The translations under genes and the position numbers were made by a program. A stretch of DNA of 64,000 bases from Sorangium cellulosum (GTDB lineage Bacteria; Myxococcota_A; Polyangia; Polyangiales; Polyangiaceae): the NCBI RefSeq assembly GCF_002950945.1, contig NZ_CP012673.1, positions 1,798,001 to 1,862,000 of the forward strand, read 5' to 3'. This document shows, one piece after another, positions 51,609 to 60,241 of this stretch (position 1 is the first letter of the stretch; every line of letters starts with the position of its first letter). The notes below the pieces were generated by a model. It worked only from the letters and a program-made list of their open reading frames with translations. It was not told where the DNA came from and did no database searches.

Positions 51609-52538
51609 TCACACGGACGTTTGCCCAGCCGGCCATTTCGAGCGGGCCCAGGTCTTGAAATCGGTCGTCGTCAGGCCCAGCGCATGGGCGTGCTCTGGCC
51701 TGGCCGGGCTCACCTCCTCGTTCATCCGTTCCTGAGAGCTCACGAACTCTGGCATCAGCCCCTGCGCGAGCGCCTCAGCGGGCGACAGCGACGGCGCCTC
51801 GATCCTCTTGCCCCAGACGTCCGACAGGATCGCGGCGATCTCGCGCATCTTCAGCAGATCGCCGGCGAGCTCGATCTCGCGCTTGTTGAACTTCTCCGGA
51901 TCGCCGATGGCCGCGGCGCAGGCCGCGCCGATGTCCTTGAGCGCCACGAGCGCGAGCGGGGTGTCCGGCGCGATGACCGTCAACAGGCGGTCTTCGACGA
52001 AGTTCGCGAAGAGGAACGACGGCCGGACGAAGTTCTCCATGAAGAAGGCGGGCTTGAGGAGGGTCCAGTACTTGAAGCCCGCGCTGCGGACGAGCTCGAC
52101 GATGTACGTTTTGCTCCCCCAGTAACGCTCCCACCAGCCGCCGTCGTCCTTGCCCGATGCGCTGCGATGGTCGTCCCCCACGCCCGACACCGAGGTATGG
52201 ACGAAGTGGGAAACGCCGGCGGCCTTCGCCGCCTCCACCAGGTTCCGGCCCTGAACCCGCTCGGAATCCGAAGCGAGGTTCTTGATGTCCGGAAAATGCA
52301 CCGAGAAGACCGCTCGCGCTCCCGTGCATGCGGCCAGCAGCGATTCCCTGTCATCGAAATCGCCGAGCACGAGATCGGCGCCGAGCGCCTTCAACGTCTC
52401 AGCGCCCTTCGAGTGCAGGTCTCGCACCAGCGCTCGCACGGGCGTCCCCTGCGCGAGGAGGGCCCGCGCCACGGCACCACCCTGCCTGCCCGTGGCACCC
52501 GTGACCAGCACCGGCTGTTGATCCCCTTGAGTCGTCAT
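51609..52538 (-). CDS. NmrA-like NAD(P)-binding protein
   Basis: A 309-residue atypical SDR: Rossmann loop VLVTGATGRQGGAVA (GxxGxxG at 14-20), then VRALVRD after the second strand, as in NmrA/HSCARG proteins that bind NADP and may sense redox state or reduce small substrates. The classical YxxxK is not conserved, as usual for this group; WGSKTYIVELVRSAGF stands in its place. ATG 52538 has a strong AGGAGG. The upstream region has two palindromes and a stem-loop, so it is likely regulated, possibly by the downstream TetR proteins. Confidence 0.85.
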   Translation of the reverse strand: MTTQGDQQPVLVTGATGRQGGAVARALLAQGTPVRALVRDLHSKGAETLKALGADLVLGDFDDRESLLAACTGARAVFSVHFPDIKNLASDSERVQGRNLVEAAKAAGVSHFVHTSVSGVGDDHRSASGKDDGGWWERYWGSKTYIVELVRSAGFKYWTLLKPAFFMENFVRPSFLFANFVEDRLLTVIAPDTPLALVALKDIGAACAAAIGDPEKFNKREIELAGDLLKMREIAAILSDVWGKRIEAPSLSPAEALAQGLMPEFVSSQERMNEEVSPARPEHAHALGLTTTDFKTWARSKWPAGQTSV

Positions 52539-52566
52539 CGATCCTCCTGACAAAAACCGCCCCGGC

Positions 52567-52603
52567 GCGACCGCGCTTCGCGTAGCGAAGCCAGCGCGGT
52601 CGC
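52567..52603. other. Cruciform-type inverted repeat in the NmrA gene leader
   Basis: Perfect 10-base outer arms GCGACCGCGC / GCGCGGTCGC, with an inner hairpin CTTCGC-GTA-GCGAAG. It lies 29 bases before the NmrA start, in its probable 5' leader. It could be an RNA stem that controls translation or transcription, or a protein site. Confidence 0.45.
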
Positions 52604-52605
52604 TC

Positions 52606-52611
52606 AGTATC
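52606..52611 (-). promoter_or_regulatory. Candidate -10 box of the NmrA-like gene
   Basis: GATACT on the minus strand, directly next to the operator-like palindrome 52612-52627. A -35 box is not clear at 17-base spacing (GAACAA is the best fit), so this is tentative. Confidence 0.3.
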
Positions 52612-52627
52612 GCAACGGTTTCGTTGC
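52612..52627. promoter_or_regulatory. Candidate TetR-type operator, copy 1
   Basis: GCAAC-N6-GTTGC (spacer GGTTTC), a 16-base palindrome. It touches the candidate -10 box of the NmrA-like gene. A second copy with the same arms is centred 44 bases away. Two identical dyads upstream of a gene flanked by TetR genes suggest repressor binding. Confidence 0.5.
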
Positions 52628-52655
52628 TTTGTTCTAGCGGCCGGGTTCGCCGAAA

Positions 52656-52671
52656 GCAACTACTTTGTTGC
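52656..52671. promoter_or_regulatory. Candidate TetR-type operator, copy 2
   Basis: GCAAC-N6-GTTGC (spacer TACTTT), the second dyad with arms identical to the copy at 52612-52627. The shared arms but different spacers argue for a protein site, not chance. Confidence 0.5.
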
Positions 52672-52757
52672 GATGTGGGCGGTCCGAGGTGATGCCGCGC
52701 GCGCCGCTCGCCGCGCGCGCCGCTCGCCTGGAGCACCGCCGGAGCGTCGCAGGCTGC

Positions 52758-54659
52758 TCAACCCTGGTGGCGTGTCACCGCGATCAGCATGGCCATCAGG
52801 AAGATCACCACCCCGAAGGCCGCCGCCGCCCCGACGAGCAGGAGCCGCTGGAGCCTCGCGACGCGCGTCGCGGAGAGGATCTCCTGCTGGATGCCGTGGT
52901 AGATCTTCTTGGTCTCGCGCAGGAGGTGCCGCGCCGCCGTCGCGTCCCGGGCGATGCGGCTCGACTTGAGGCTCTCCGGCCGGCCGCGCACCATGGCGCG
53001 GAGGATCAGCACCATGAGCTCGTCTTGCCAGAACTTCTCGGGGACGGCGTTGCGGCGCTTCAGGTAATGATCGTTCTTCGCCAGCGCCTTCGGCGTGAGC
53101 GGCAAGGGGACGTCCTCGAGGGAGCCCACGAATTTGCCGAGCGCCTCCACGTCCTGCTGCTGCTCGGTCAGGATGAAGTAGAAGAGCGCGCCGACCGCGT
53201 AGAGATCGTGCGCCTCGCCGAGCTGGCGCACCAGGTGGAACTGCTGGTTCTTGTCGTTGAGCGGCGGCTCGCCCCGGAAGGAGGCGATGAGCTCGCCGTT
53301 CGACTGGTCCCGCTCGATCCGGATGATCTCGAGATCATGGTTGTGCCGCTGGTCGCGTTCGTCGGCCAGGATGTCGGTCTCCATCAGGTCCGTCGCGAGG
53401 GGCTTCGGGATCCGGAAGCGGCCGCCCTCGAACGTGAGCGGCTGCGCGATGCGGAACTTGTGACGGCAGGCTTCGGGCGAGAGGAAGGGGTGCTTGATGC
53501 TCCCCCCGGCGACCTCGTCCTCGTACCAGCTGCGCGTCAGCTCGTTCTTGTCGGAGAGGCCGAAATCGATGACCCGGATGTGCGCTCGCGGGGAGCTGAT
53601 CATGTCCTCGAGCACGTCGCGGAAGTCGCTCGTCGCCTCGCGCTGCCGCACCGCGGCCTCGGCGCTGGCGGAGCTGATCATCAGGTTGTCGGGGGCGAGG
53701 TCCTTGTGCACGATGCTCTTCTCGCTGTGGAGCCAGGCGACCGACTCGGCGAGCTCCACCATCATCCGGACCTTCTCGAGCAGGATCGCCTTGTGAAAGA
53801 GCACGTGGGGCCGGTCCTGCCGCCACACGTCCTCGAGCCAGCTGCGCGCCCGCCGGTGCCACGGATCCCCGCGCTGCGCCTGGCCCTCGAGCTCGACCCA
53901 GGGCTGGCCGTACCGCGCGCACAGGGCCTGCAGGTCGCCCCGGCGGTGCCCGACGAAGTCGACGAGGCTCTCCTCGAGCAGCTCCATCACGATCGCCTCG
54001 CGATCGACGAAGTTCAGGATCCTCCCCGACTTGGCGCTGGGGCCCTCCGGGCAGCAGCGCTTCGCGGGGTACTCGAGGAGCTCGAAGTACTGCTCGTTGA
54101 TGTAGCGGCCGGAGAGCTCGTATCCGCACGCCGCGCAGTGCAGCGCCGGGTGGCTCTCCGCGGGGTTGTCCTTGCGCTCCAGGGGCGCGCCGCACCCCTT
54201 CGGGCAGGCGGGGTGATAGATGTTGCCGCAGCCGCACATCACCATCGGCTCGAGCTGGATGATGTCGAGCGTGCTGACCACGTTCACGCCGACGTCGGCG
54301 GTCATCTCCTTGAGCAGCTCGATCTCCTGCTTGAAGAGCCGCTCCTCGGCGCTCTTCGCGTAGTCGTGCAGCACCTTGATCGCGACGAACCGCACGTGCT
54401 GGCCGGCGCTCAGCTGCTTGCCCTTGTAGACCTTGGCGAATTTCCCGTGACCCAGCTCGATCGGCTCGCAGCCGCCGTTCGGGTCCTGGTTCATGAGGAA
54501 CTGGTAGCTGACGTTGGCCTGGACGGCGCTCAGCGACGCGCCCGGAGGGGCGCCGCGCAGCGGGCCTCGCGGCGGCGGCCCCGGCGGAGGACCTCCGGTC
54601 GCCCCAGGGGGGATCGGTTGCGTCGACTCCGGCTTTTGAACCAGTGTCAGCATGCTCAT
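52758..54659 (-). CDS. Ser/Thr kinase with a Cys-rich (zinc-ribbon-like) insert and C-terminal membrane segment
   Basis: A 633-residue kinase. Residues 1-45 are Pro/Gly-rich. Kinase marks: Gly-loop GHGKFAKVYKG (70-80), Lys95, HKD with Asp320 (Arg replaced by Lys) and DFG Asp365. Between the fourth and fifth strands (about 140-205) sits an insert with Cys142, Cys144, Cys152, Cys156, Cys175, Cys178, Cys202 and Cys203; it looks like one or two zinc ribbons and is unusual. One membrane helix lies at about 606-628, so the kinase is tail-anchored. ATG 54659 is chosen; a GTG one codon upstream is possible. Its start is 46 bases past the stop of the kinase gene 54706-56316, so an operon is likely. 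Confidence 0.82.
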   Translation of the reverse strand: MSMLTLVQKPESTQPIPPGATGGPPPGPPPRGPLRGAPPGASLSAVQANVSYQFLMNQDPNGGCEPIELGHGKFAKVYKGKQLSAGQHVRFVAIKVLHDYAKSAEERLFKQEIELLKEMTADVGVNVVSTLDIIQLEPMVMCGCGNIYHPACPKGCGAPLERKDNPAESHPALHCAACGYELSGRYINEQYFELLEYPAKRCCPEGPSAKSGRILNFVDREAIVMELLEESLVDFVGHRRGDLQALCARYGQPWVELEGQAQRGDPWHRRARSWLEDVWRQDRPHVLFHKAILLEKVRMMVELAESVAWLHSEKSIVHKDLAPDNLMISSASAEAAVRQREATSDFRDVLEDMISSPRAHIRVIDFGLSDKNELTRSWYEDEVAGGSIKHPFLSPEACRHKFRIAQPLTFEGGRFRIPKPLATDLMETDILADERDQRHNHDLEIIRIERDQSNGELIASFRGEPPLNDKNQQFHLVRQLGEAHDLYAVGALFYFILTEQQQDVEALGKFVGSLEDVPLPLTPKALAKNDHYLKRRNAVPEKFWQDELMVLILRAMVRGRPESLKSSRIARDATAARHLLRETKKIYHGIQQEILSATRVARLQRLLLVGAAAAFGVVIFLMAMLIAVTRHQG

Positions 54660-54705
54660 CACCTCATGATGTCAGGGAGTTACCGCGCTCGAGGCCGCGA
54701 GGTCT

Positions 54706-56316
54706 TCAAACGATGCTCACGCACGCCAGGTGGATTGTCCCGCCCGCGGGCTCCACGGTCGACAGGACCACGAGCTGCTTCGGGGCGTTGTCGGTGACGA
54801 TCTCGACGTGGAAGGGCGCGATCTCCAGGAGGGGCCGCGGCGCGCTGGCGCCCGCCGCAGTGCTGCCGACGTGGATCCGCTGCACCCGCGCGCGGCGGTG
54901 CCCCACATCGAAGCTCATGTTCCGGGCGATCTCGGGGATCTGGAGGCCCTCGACGCGCGTCGAGGGGTCGCCGGCGTTGTGGTAGAGGCTCGCGCGCGGC
55001 TCTCCGGCGTGCACGGCGCGCCGGTCCAGCTCGATGTAGAGCGCGTTCGTGCGAGGCGAGACGAGCAGCGGCGCCGGCAGGAGCGCCGGGGCGGCCGCGA
55101 AGACGAGCGGCGTCGGGACGCGGCAACGCTCGTCGAGCGCGAGCGACTGGATGACGAGCCTCCGCCCGTCGGGGAGCGCGCACTCCTGGTAGGTCCCGTC
55201 CGGCGGGGCGACGACCCCCAGCAAGCCGCCGGGCTCCGGCGCACCGGCCCGGTGATCGGCGGGGGCGACCGCTGGCGCACCGGCCCGGTGATCGGCCGGG
55301 GCGAGCGCCGGTGCCGGCGGCGCAGCGCGCCGGACCTGGGCGAACCAGGGCGTCTGGTCGAGGGGCTCCGGGGGGCGCCCGACGAGGCGCGCCCCGAGCG
55401 ACTCCAGGCAGCGGGCTGCGGCCTCCGGATGGGCGAAGCGCCCGCCGGCCTGCCAGACGATCGCGGCGAGCTCGTCGGCGACGGCGGCGGCGCTCTCCGG
55501 CCGGAGCGCGGGATCGAGCGCGAGCATGCGCAGGACCAGATCGTCGAGCCGCGGCGGCACGTCGCCCCGCATCGCGCGCAGGGAGGGGACGGACGCCTCC
55601 ATGACGGCCACGATCGTGGCGACGTCGGTCTCGCGCCGGAACAGCGGCTGTCCGCTCAGGAGCTCGTGGAGGATGACCCCGATCGAGAACACATCGGACC
55701 TCCGGGTCAGCGGCGACGCCGCGGCCTGCTCCGGCGACATGTACGCGAGCTTGCCCTTGAGCTGAGGGCAGGCGGTGGCCTCGACCAGCCGGTCCTTGGC
55801 CCAGACGATCCCGAAATCGATGATCTTCACCGCGCCGTCCTGGCAGCACATGACGTTCTGCGGGGTGACGTCGCGGTGCACCAGGCTGCGCGGATTGCCC
55901 AGCTCGTCGCGCAGCTCGTGCGCCGCGTGCAGCCCCCGGCACGCCTGGGCGAGGAGAGAGGCCGCGAGATCCGGCGGGAACGCGCGCCTCGCGGCGCCGA
56001 GCTGGGCCCGGAGCGAGGCCAGGGTCACCCCCGGCAGGTACTCCATCGCCATGTAAAGGACCTGCTGCTCCTCGCCGAAATCGAGGATTCGAACCACGTT
56101 GTTGTGGTTGATGCTCGCGAGGACACGCATCTCCTCCACGAACATCCTGGCAGCGTTCGGGACATTCCTCGCCAGGTCCGGGAGCATCACCTTCAACGCC
56201 ACATCGCGGCCGAACCCACCAGGGCCTTTCTGCCGCGCCAGGTAGACGGCGCCCATTCCGCCGGAGCTGAGCTCACCAACCACCTCATACCGGCCGAACG
56301 TGAAGGGAGCGTTCAT
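54706..56316 (-). CDS. Ser/Thr protein kinase with unknown C-terminal domain
   Basis: A 536-residue Hanks-type kinase: Gly-loop LSSGGMGAVY (16-25), Lys42, HRD Asp149 in VHRDVTPQNVM (a wording common in myxobacterial kinases) and DFG Asp167. After the kinase domain (to about 280) comes a Pro/Ala linker with two APADHRAGAP repeats and a beta-rich C-terminal region (about 395-536) of unknown fold. No membrane segment is seen. ATG 56316 puts the Gly-loop close to the start; an ATG 19 codons upstream is possible. It is probably co-transcribed with the kinase gene 52758-54659. Confidence 0.85.
   Translation of the reverse strand: MNAPFTFGRYEVVGELSSGGMGAVYLARQKGPGGFGRDVALKVMLPDLARNVPNAARMFVEEMRVLASINHNNVVRILDFGEEQQVLYMAMEYLPGVTLASLRAQLGAARRAFPPDLAASLLAQACRGLHAAHELRDELGNPRSLVHRDVTPQNVMCCQDGAVKIIDFGIVWAKDRLVEATACPQLKGKLAYMSPEQAAASPLTRRSDVFSIGVILHELLSGQPLFRRETDVATIVAVMEASVPSLRAMRGDVPPRLDDLVLRMLALDPALRPESAAAVADELAAIVWQAGGRFAHPEAAARCLESLGARLVGRPPEPLDQTPWFAQVRRAAPPAPALAPADHRAGAPAVAPADHRAGAPEPGGLLGVVAPPDGTYQECALPDGRRLVIQSLALDERCRVPTPLVFAAAPALLPAPLLVSPRTNALYIELDRRAVHAGEPRASLYHNAGDPSTRVEGLQIPEIARNMSFDVGHRRARVQRIHVGSTAAGASAPRPLLEIAPFHVEIVTDNAPKQLVVLSTVEPAGGTIHLACVSIV
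55241..55296. repeat. Short direct repeat within the kinase linker
   Basis: The 20-base sequence GCACCGGCCCGGTGATCGGC occurs at 55241-55260 and 55277-55296, a 36-base period encoding the duplicated APADHRAGAP unit of the kinase 54706-56316. The unit also contains the inner palindrome CACCGGCCCGGTG. Confidence 0.6.
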
Positions 56317-56783
56317 GCGTGGTGCCGGTTCGTGAAGAGGGCGTCTGTCTGTCGAGGCCGGAAATGAGGCCATTCCAGTGGTCACAGTCCGGTAAAGATG
56401 AAACATGATCCGTGGACTGGATAGTGGAATTTTGGTTTGTTGATGGAATTGTGAGCAAAGGGAACGTGTGTCCAGCTGAGCGATGTGTCCCGATTGAGGC
56501 TGCGCACGCCCGGCCTCGGTTCAGGAGCGATCATGGGGGCTGAAGAGGCGGTTACGACGCGCGAGCCGCGGTAACACCCACGTACTTCAAGGCCATCTAC
56601 CGCAGCGATGGCGGCGCTGAACCTTTGCTCAGCAGCGCCCGCGCCCCCGCCGCGCGCTCACCCCCCTGGCCAACCGGGTCGGATATTACACCTGAAAACG
56701 GCAGCTATCAACACGAATGAGCCCGGCCTAGAGCTCGTGTGCGTCAGGCTGCAACGAAACCGCAGCCGGCACAGGAGGATCCC
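56317..56783. promoter_or_regulatory. Divergent intergenic region of 467 bases
   Basis: Lies between the kinase gene (minus) and the hydrolase gene (plus). It has a locally A+T-richer part near 56420-56460, likely the kinase promoter, and another near 56690-56720 (GGATATTACACCTGAAAACG) that could serve the hydrolase. No gene was accepted in it. Confidence 0.35.
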
Positions 56784-57563
56784 ATGCAGACTGCGCCCAT
56801 CGGTCGCGCCGCCACCGCGTCGGTCAACGGCATCGAGATGCAGTACGAGCTCCACGGGGAAGGGGAGCCGCTCGTGCTGCTCCACGGCTTCACCGGGGCG
56901 AGCGGCGACTGGGCTCACGTGTTCGATCTCGCGGAGCTCGGGCGCGACCACACGGTCATCGTCCCCGACCTGCGCGGGCACGGCCGGTCGACCAACCCGG
57001 CAGGGACGTTGACCGTCCGGCAATGCGCGCTGGATGTCTTCGCCCTCCTCGACTCGCTCGGCGTGACGACGTTCAAGGCGGTGGGGCTCAGCCTCGGGGC
57101 CAAGTCCCTCCTTCACCTCGCCACGATGCAGCCGGGCCGCGTCGACGCGATGACCCTCGTGTCCGCGACACCGTACTTCCCCGAGCAGGCGCGGGCGATC
57201 ATGCGCTCCTTCTCCGACGAGGGGCGATCGGACGCGGAGTGGGAGGACATGCGGAGCCGCCACAAGCGCGGCGACGATCAGATCCGGGCGCTCTGGAGGC
57301 AGGCGAGGCGCTTCGCGGACAGCCACGACGACATGAGCTTCACGCCTCCGCTCCTGTCGACCATCACGGCGCGCACCCTGATCGTCAGCGGCGACCGCGA
57401 CCCGCTCTACCCGGTCGAGCTCGCGCTGGAGATGTACCGAGCCATCCCGCGTTCTTTCCTCTGGGTCGTGCCGAACGGCGGCCACGGTCCCCTCTTCGGC
57501 GAATGGAAAGGCCAGTTTGCCCGCGCGGCGCTCGCCTTCCTGCGCGGAGAGCAAGGCGCATAG
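56784..57563 (+). CDS. Alpha/beta hydrolase
   Basis: A 259-residue alpha/beta hydrolase with oxyanion motif VLLHGFTGASGDW, nucleophile Ser103 in GLSLG, Asp206 (VSGDRDPLYP) and His234 (NGGHGPLFG). ATG 56784 has AGGAGG at 6 bases. The DLRGHGRS strand is typical of the epoxide-hydrolase/BioH/lactonase branch. Substrate unknown. No signal peptide. It stands alone, converging on the membrane protein gene 57594-58523. Confidence 0.87.
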   Translation: MQTAPIGRAATASVNGIEMQYELHGEGEPLVLLHGFTGASGDWAHVFDLAELGRDHTVIVPDLRGHGRSTNPAGTLTVRQCALDVFALLDSLGVTTFKAVGLSLGAKSLLHLATMQPGRVDAMTLVSATPYFPEQARAIMRSFSDEGRSDAEWEDMRSRHKRGDDQIRALWRQARRFADSHDDMSFTPPLLSTITARTLIVSGDRDPLYPVELALEMYRAIPRSFLWVVPNGGHGPLFGEWKGQFARAALAFLRGEQGA

Positions 57564-57593
57564 ACCACGAGCCGAGGTGGACGGCGCCCACGC

Positions 57594-58523
57594 TCAGACC
57601 TCCTCGACGATCGCCTTGCTCACCTGCTCGAGCGACTCGCCCATCGTCTCGACCCGCCGGAGGGCCGTGTCGTCCAGGCTCGTCGCCGCGGCCCTGGCGG
57701 CGTCGGCCGCGGCGTAGGCCCGCGTCAGCGCGGCGACATGGTCGGCGATCCGCGCGTCCACCCGGCCGATCACCACCTCGACCGGGGAGGCCGCGGCGCC
57801 CGTCTTCGCCGGCGGAGGCTCGCCCCCGCCCACCTCGCCCCCGCCCACCTCGCCCGGGCCCTCCGGCGCCGCGCGGCGCGCCCCGGCGGCCCGCTCGAGC
57901 CGCACCCGCGCGCGGGCGAGGCGCATCAGCGACGCCCACGTCTCCCGGGCGTGGCGCGTCGCCTTGCGGTCGGGCATCTCCTCCTCGACCACGGTCCGGC
58001 GCAGCGCCGCGCCGTCGCGGAGCGAGGCGCGCGCGGGGCCGGTGATCTCCTCGGCGGCGCCGTCGAGCGCGTGGGCCAGGGGGTCGTCGGCCTCGATGAG
58101 CAGCGGCAGCGCCATCAGCACGGCGGCCACCACGACGGCGACGCCGCGGATCACGAGCGACGACGCGGCGAACGCGGCGGTGACCGACACGGCGAGGGCG
58201 CCGCCGGCGAGCGCCAGCCCGGCGTGGGCGAGGCGCGCTTTCCCGCTGCGGACCCGGGCCGACCGCTCGGCGAAGCAGAGGCCGGCGAGCGCGGCGCCGG
58301 CCGCCGCGGGCGAGACCCCTGCGAGCACCCCGAACGCGAGCGCGCCGAGCGCGCCCCCCGCGACGGCGAGCGAGGCCACCGCGCCGCTCGCCGCCGCCGC
58401 GAGCGCGACCGCGGCGGCGACGAGCAGGAGCGAGCCGGGCACGGCCCCGAGCCGGAACGTGAGCGGCGCGCCGCCGGCGGCGAGGGCCGCGGCGGCGAAG
58501 AAGGCCGTCCTGCGCAGCATCAT
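57594..58523 (-). CDS. Hypothetical membrane protein, coupled to the VWA gene
   Basis: A 309-residue protein. Residues 1-145 are very hydrophobic and Ala-rich, about five membrane segments. The C-terminal half is soluble, Arg/Glu-rich and helical, with a Gly/Glu linker (GEVGGGEVGGGEPP). No family was recognised. Its ATG overlaps the stop of the VWA gene (ATGA), so the two are translationally coupled and presumably work together at the membrane. A role as partner of the VWA protein is inference from the gene order. Confidence 0.7.
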   Translation of the reverse strand: MMLRRTAFFAAAALAAGGAPLTFRLGAVPGSLLLVAAAVALAAAASGAVASLAVAGGALGALAFGVLAGVSPAAAGAALAGLCFAERSARVRSGKARLAHAGLALAGGALAVSVTAAFAASSLVIRGVAVVVAAVLMALPLLIEADDPLAHALDGAAEEITGPARASLRDGAALRRTVVEEEMPDRKATRHARETWASLMRLARARVRLERAAGARRAAPEGPGEVGGGEVGGGEPPPAKTGAAASPVEVVIGRVDARIADHVAALTRAYAAADAARAAATSLDDTALRRVETMGESLEQVSKAIVEEV

Positions 58524-59959
58524 TTGCGCCGCGCCAGGTTGGAGATGTCGCTCGCGACCGCGCTCTTGGCCGCCGCCTTCCCGGCGGTGCTCGAGGGCGC
58601 GGCGGACATGAACTCCTGCTTCGTGGACTCGTAGGCGAGCACCTGCTTCTGGAGCGCCGAGGCCGCAGGCTTGGGCGCCTTCGCGGCGACCGTCTTGAGC
58701 TCGACCATGTTCTGATCGATGAGCGCCTGGGCCCGCCCGACGTCGCCCTGCTGGTACGCCTCCGCGGCCTCGATCTGGCGGCGAGAAGCGATGACGCTCA
58801 TGGCGTCGGCGAGGACGGCGAGGTCCCGGCCCGCCTCGACCTCCGCGACGGACGTCGAGCCGGTCAGCGCCAGGCCGGCGATGCGGGCCTGCGCGGTGTC
58901 GCCGCCGACGCGGCTCCAGCTCACCTGGCCCTCGACGGCCCGCGCGGCGTCGCTGTCGAGCGAGGCCGCGAGCTCGACGATCACGCGGCGCTCGTCGCCG
59001 GCGAAGAGCGAGCCGAGCGCCAGCTCGACCTCGGCGCCGGAGGCGAGGGGCCTCGCGTCGGCCCCGGTGGCGCGGACGAAGCGGACGCCGGCCGGGAGCT
59101 TGATCCGCGCCGTGGCGCTCTCGATGGTGGTGGAGGCGGTCTCCTCGAGCTCGCGCCGGAGGAACGTGGCGAGCGTGGACGCATCCTTGACGAAGGCGAA
59201 GTTGCCGCGGCCCGCCTGGGCGACCGCGCCCATGTAGCCCTCGTCGAAATCGAGGCCGATCCCCATGGATGAGGTGGTGATCCCGCGCCCCGCGCTGTCC
59301 CGGGCGACCTCCTCGCTCGCGGCGCGTGTGCCGTCGAGCCCGTCGCTCGCCAGGATCACGCGCCGGACGCGGCCCTTGCCGGCGTCCGCGAGGGCGAGCA
59401 CCCCCTGCGAGAGCGCGGGCGCGATGTTGGTGCCGCCTCCCGGCGAGAGGGCCTGTACCCGGGTGATCAGGTCGGCCCGGACGCGGCCCGCGCGGGCGAG
59501 CGGCTGGAGGACCTCGCTGTCGCTCGAGTAACGGACGAAGGCGATCTCGTCGTCGTCCCGGAGATCCCGCACGAGCTGGATCGCCGACCGCTTCGCCTGA
59601 TCGAGCTTCTCGCCGGCCATCGAGCCCGACGTGTCCAGCACGATGGCGATCGAGAGCGGCGCGCGCTCCCTGGCCTGCTCCGCCATGGGGTCGGCCTTGA
59701 GCACGAGCGAGGCGAACACCTGCTGCTCACCCCCGCGGAGGACCTTGCTGTGGCTGAGGGCGAAGGTGCCATGGACCCCCGGGCCCGAGAACGAGGCGCT
59801 GTTCGCGCCGCCCGGGCTGACCGCGGCGATCGCGCCCGCGGGGGTCTGTTCTCCGGCCGCGGAGCGGGCGAGGACGAGGCCACCGGCGGCGAGGACGACG
59901 GCGCCCGCGGCGAGGCCGTGGCGGACGCGGGACGTGCGAAACCAGGTGCGAATGGACAT
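58520..59959 (-). CDS. VWA-domain protein (YfbK-like), exported or membrane-anchored
   Basis: A 479-residue protein. ATG 59959 has GGGAGG at 8 bases. Residues 14-33 form a hydrophobic signal or anchor. The von Willebrand A domain (about 100-280) has an intact metal site: DTSGS (109-113), Thr in GGGTNIAP and Asp in LASDGLDG. It is followed by a beta-rich region (DAARAVEGQVSWSRV) and a helical tail. YfbK-like proteins are metal-dependent binding modules at the cell envelope; no enzymatic role is indicated. It heads a two-gene operon with the membrane protein gene and diverges from the kinase gene at 60242. Confidence 0.82.
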   Translation of the reverse strand: MSIRTWFRTSRVRHGLAAGAVVLAAGGLVLARSAAGEQTPAGAIAAVSPGGANSASFSGPGVHGTFALSHSKVLRGGEQQVFASLVLKADPMAEQARERAPLSIAIVLDTSGSMAGEKLDQAKRSAIQLVRDLRDDDEIAFVRYSSDSEVLQPLARAGRVRADLITRVQALSPGGGTNIAPALSQGVLALADAGKGRVRRVILASDGLDGTRAASEEVARDSAGRGITTSSMGIGLDFDEGYMGAVAQAGRGNFAFVKDASTLATFLRRELEETASTTIESATARIKLPAGVRFVRATGADARPLASGAEVELALGSLFAGDERRVIVELAASLDSDAARAVEGQVSWSRVGGDTAQARIAGLALTGSTSVAEVEAGRDLAVLADAMSVIASRRQIEAAEAYQQGDVGRAQALIDQNMVELKTVAAKAPKPAASALQKQVLAYESTKQEFMSAAPSSTAGKAAAKSAVASDISNLARRK

Positions 59960-60241
59960 GAGGCTTCCTCCCAGGGCTCCGGACGGACGAAGGCCTCGCG
60001 CGCGGCTGACATGCCGCCGAGGAGCGCCGCTTCGTCGTCGTCGTGTGGAGCCGTCGACGGTCGAGGTCGCCGATGGATCTCGGAGTGTGACGGAGTTTTT
60101 TCTCGCGGCTTTGCTGTGCCCGCCAGGGTGAGCGCGCGGAGCCGATCCTGGACCGAAGGGCGTGCCTGTGTGATACCATGCGCCGACAGCCTGACTCGGG
60201 TGGCGTCTGCCCCCTCCCGGAGTGCGCAGCGCGGAGCTTTC
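59960..60241. promoter_or_regulatory. Divergent intergenic region of the VWA and kinase genes
   Basis: 282 bases between divergent starts. It carries the ribosome sites of both genes (GGGAGG for VWA, CGGAG for the kinase). No clear promoter hexamers or dyads were seen. Confidence 0.35.
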
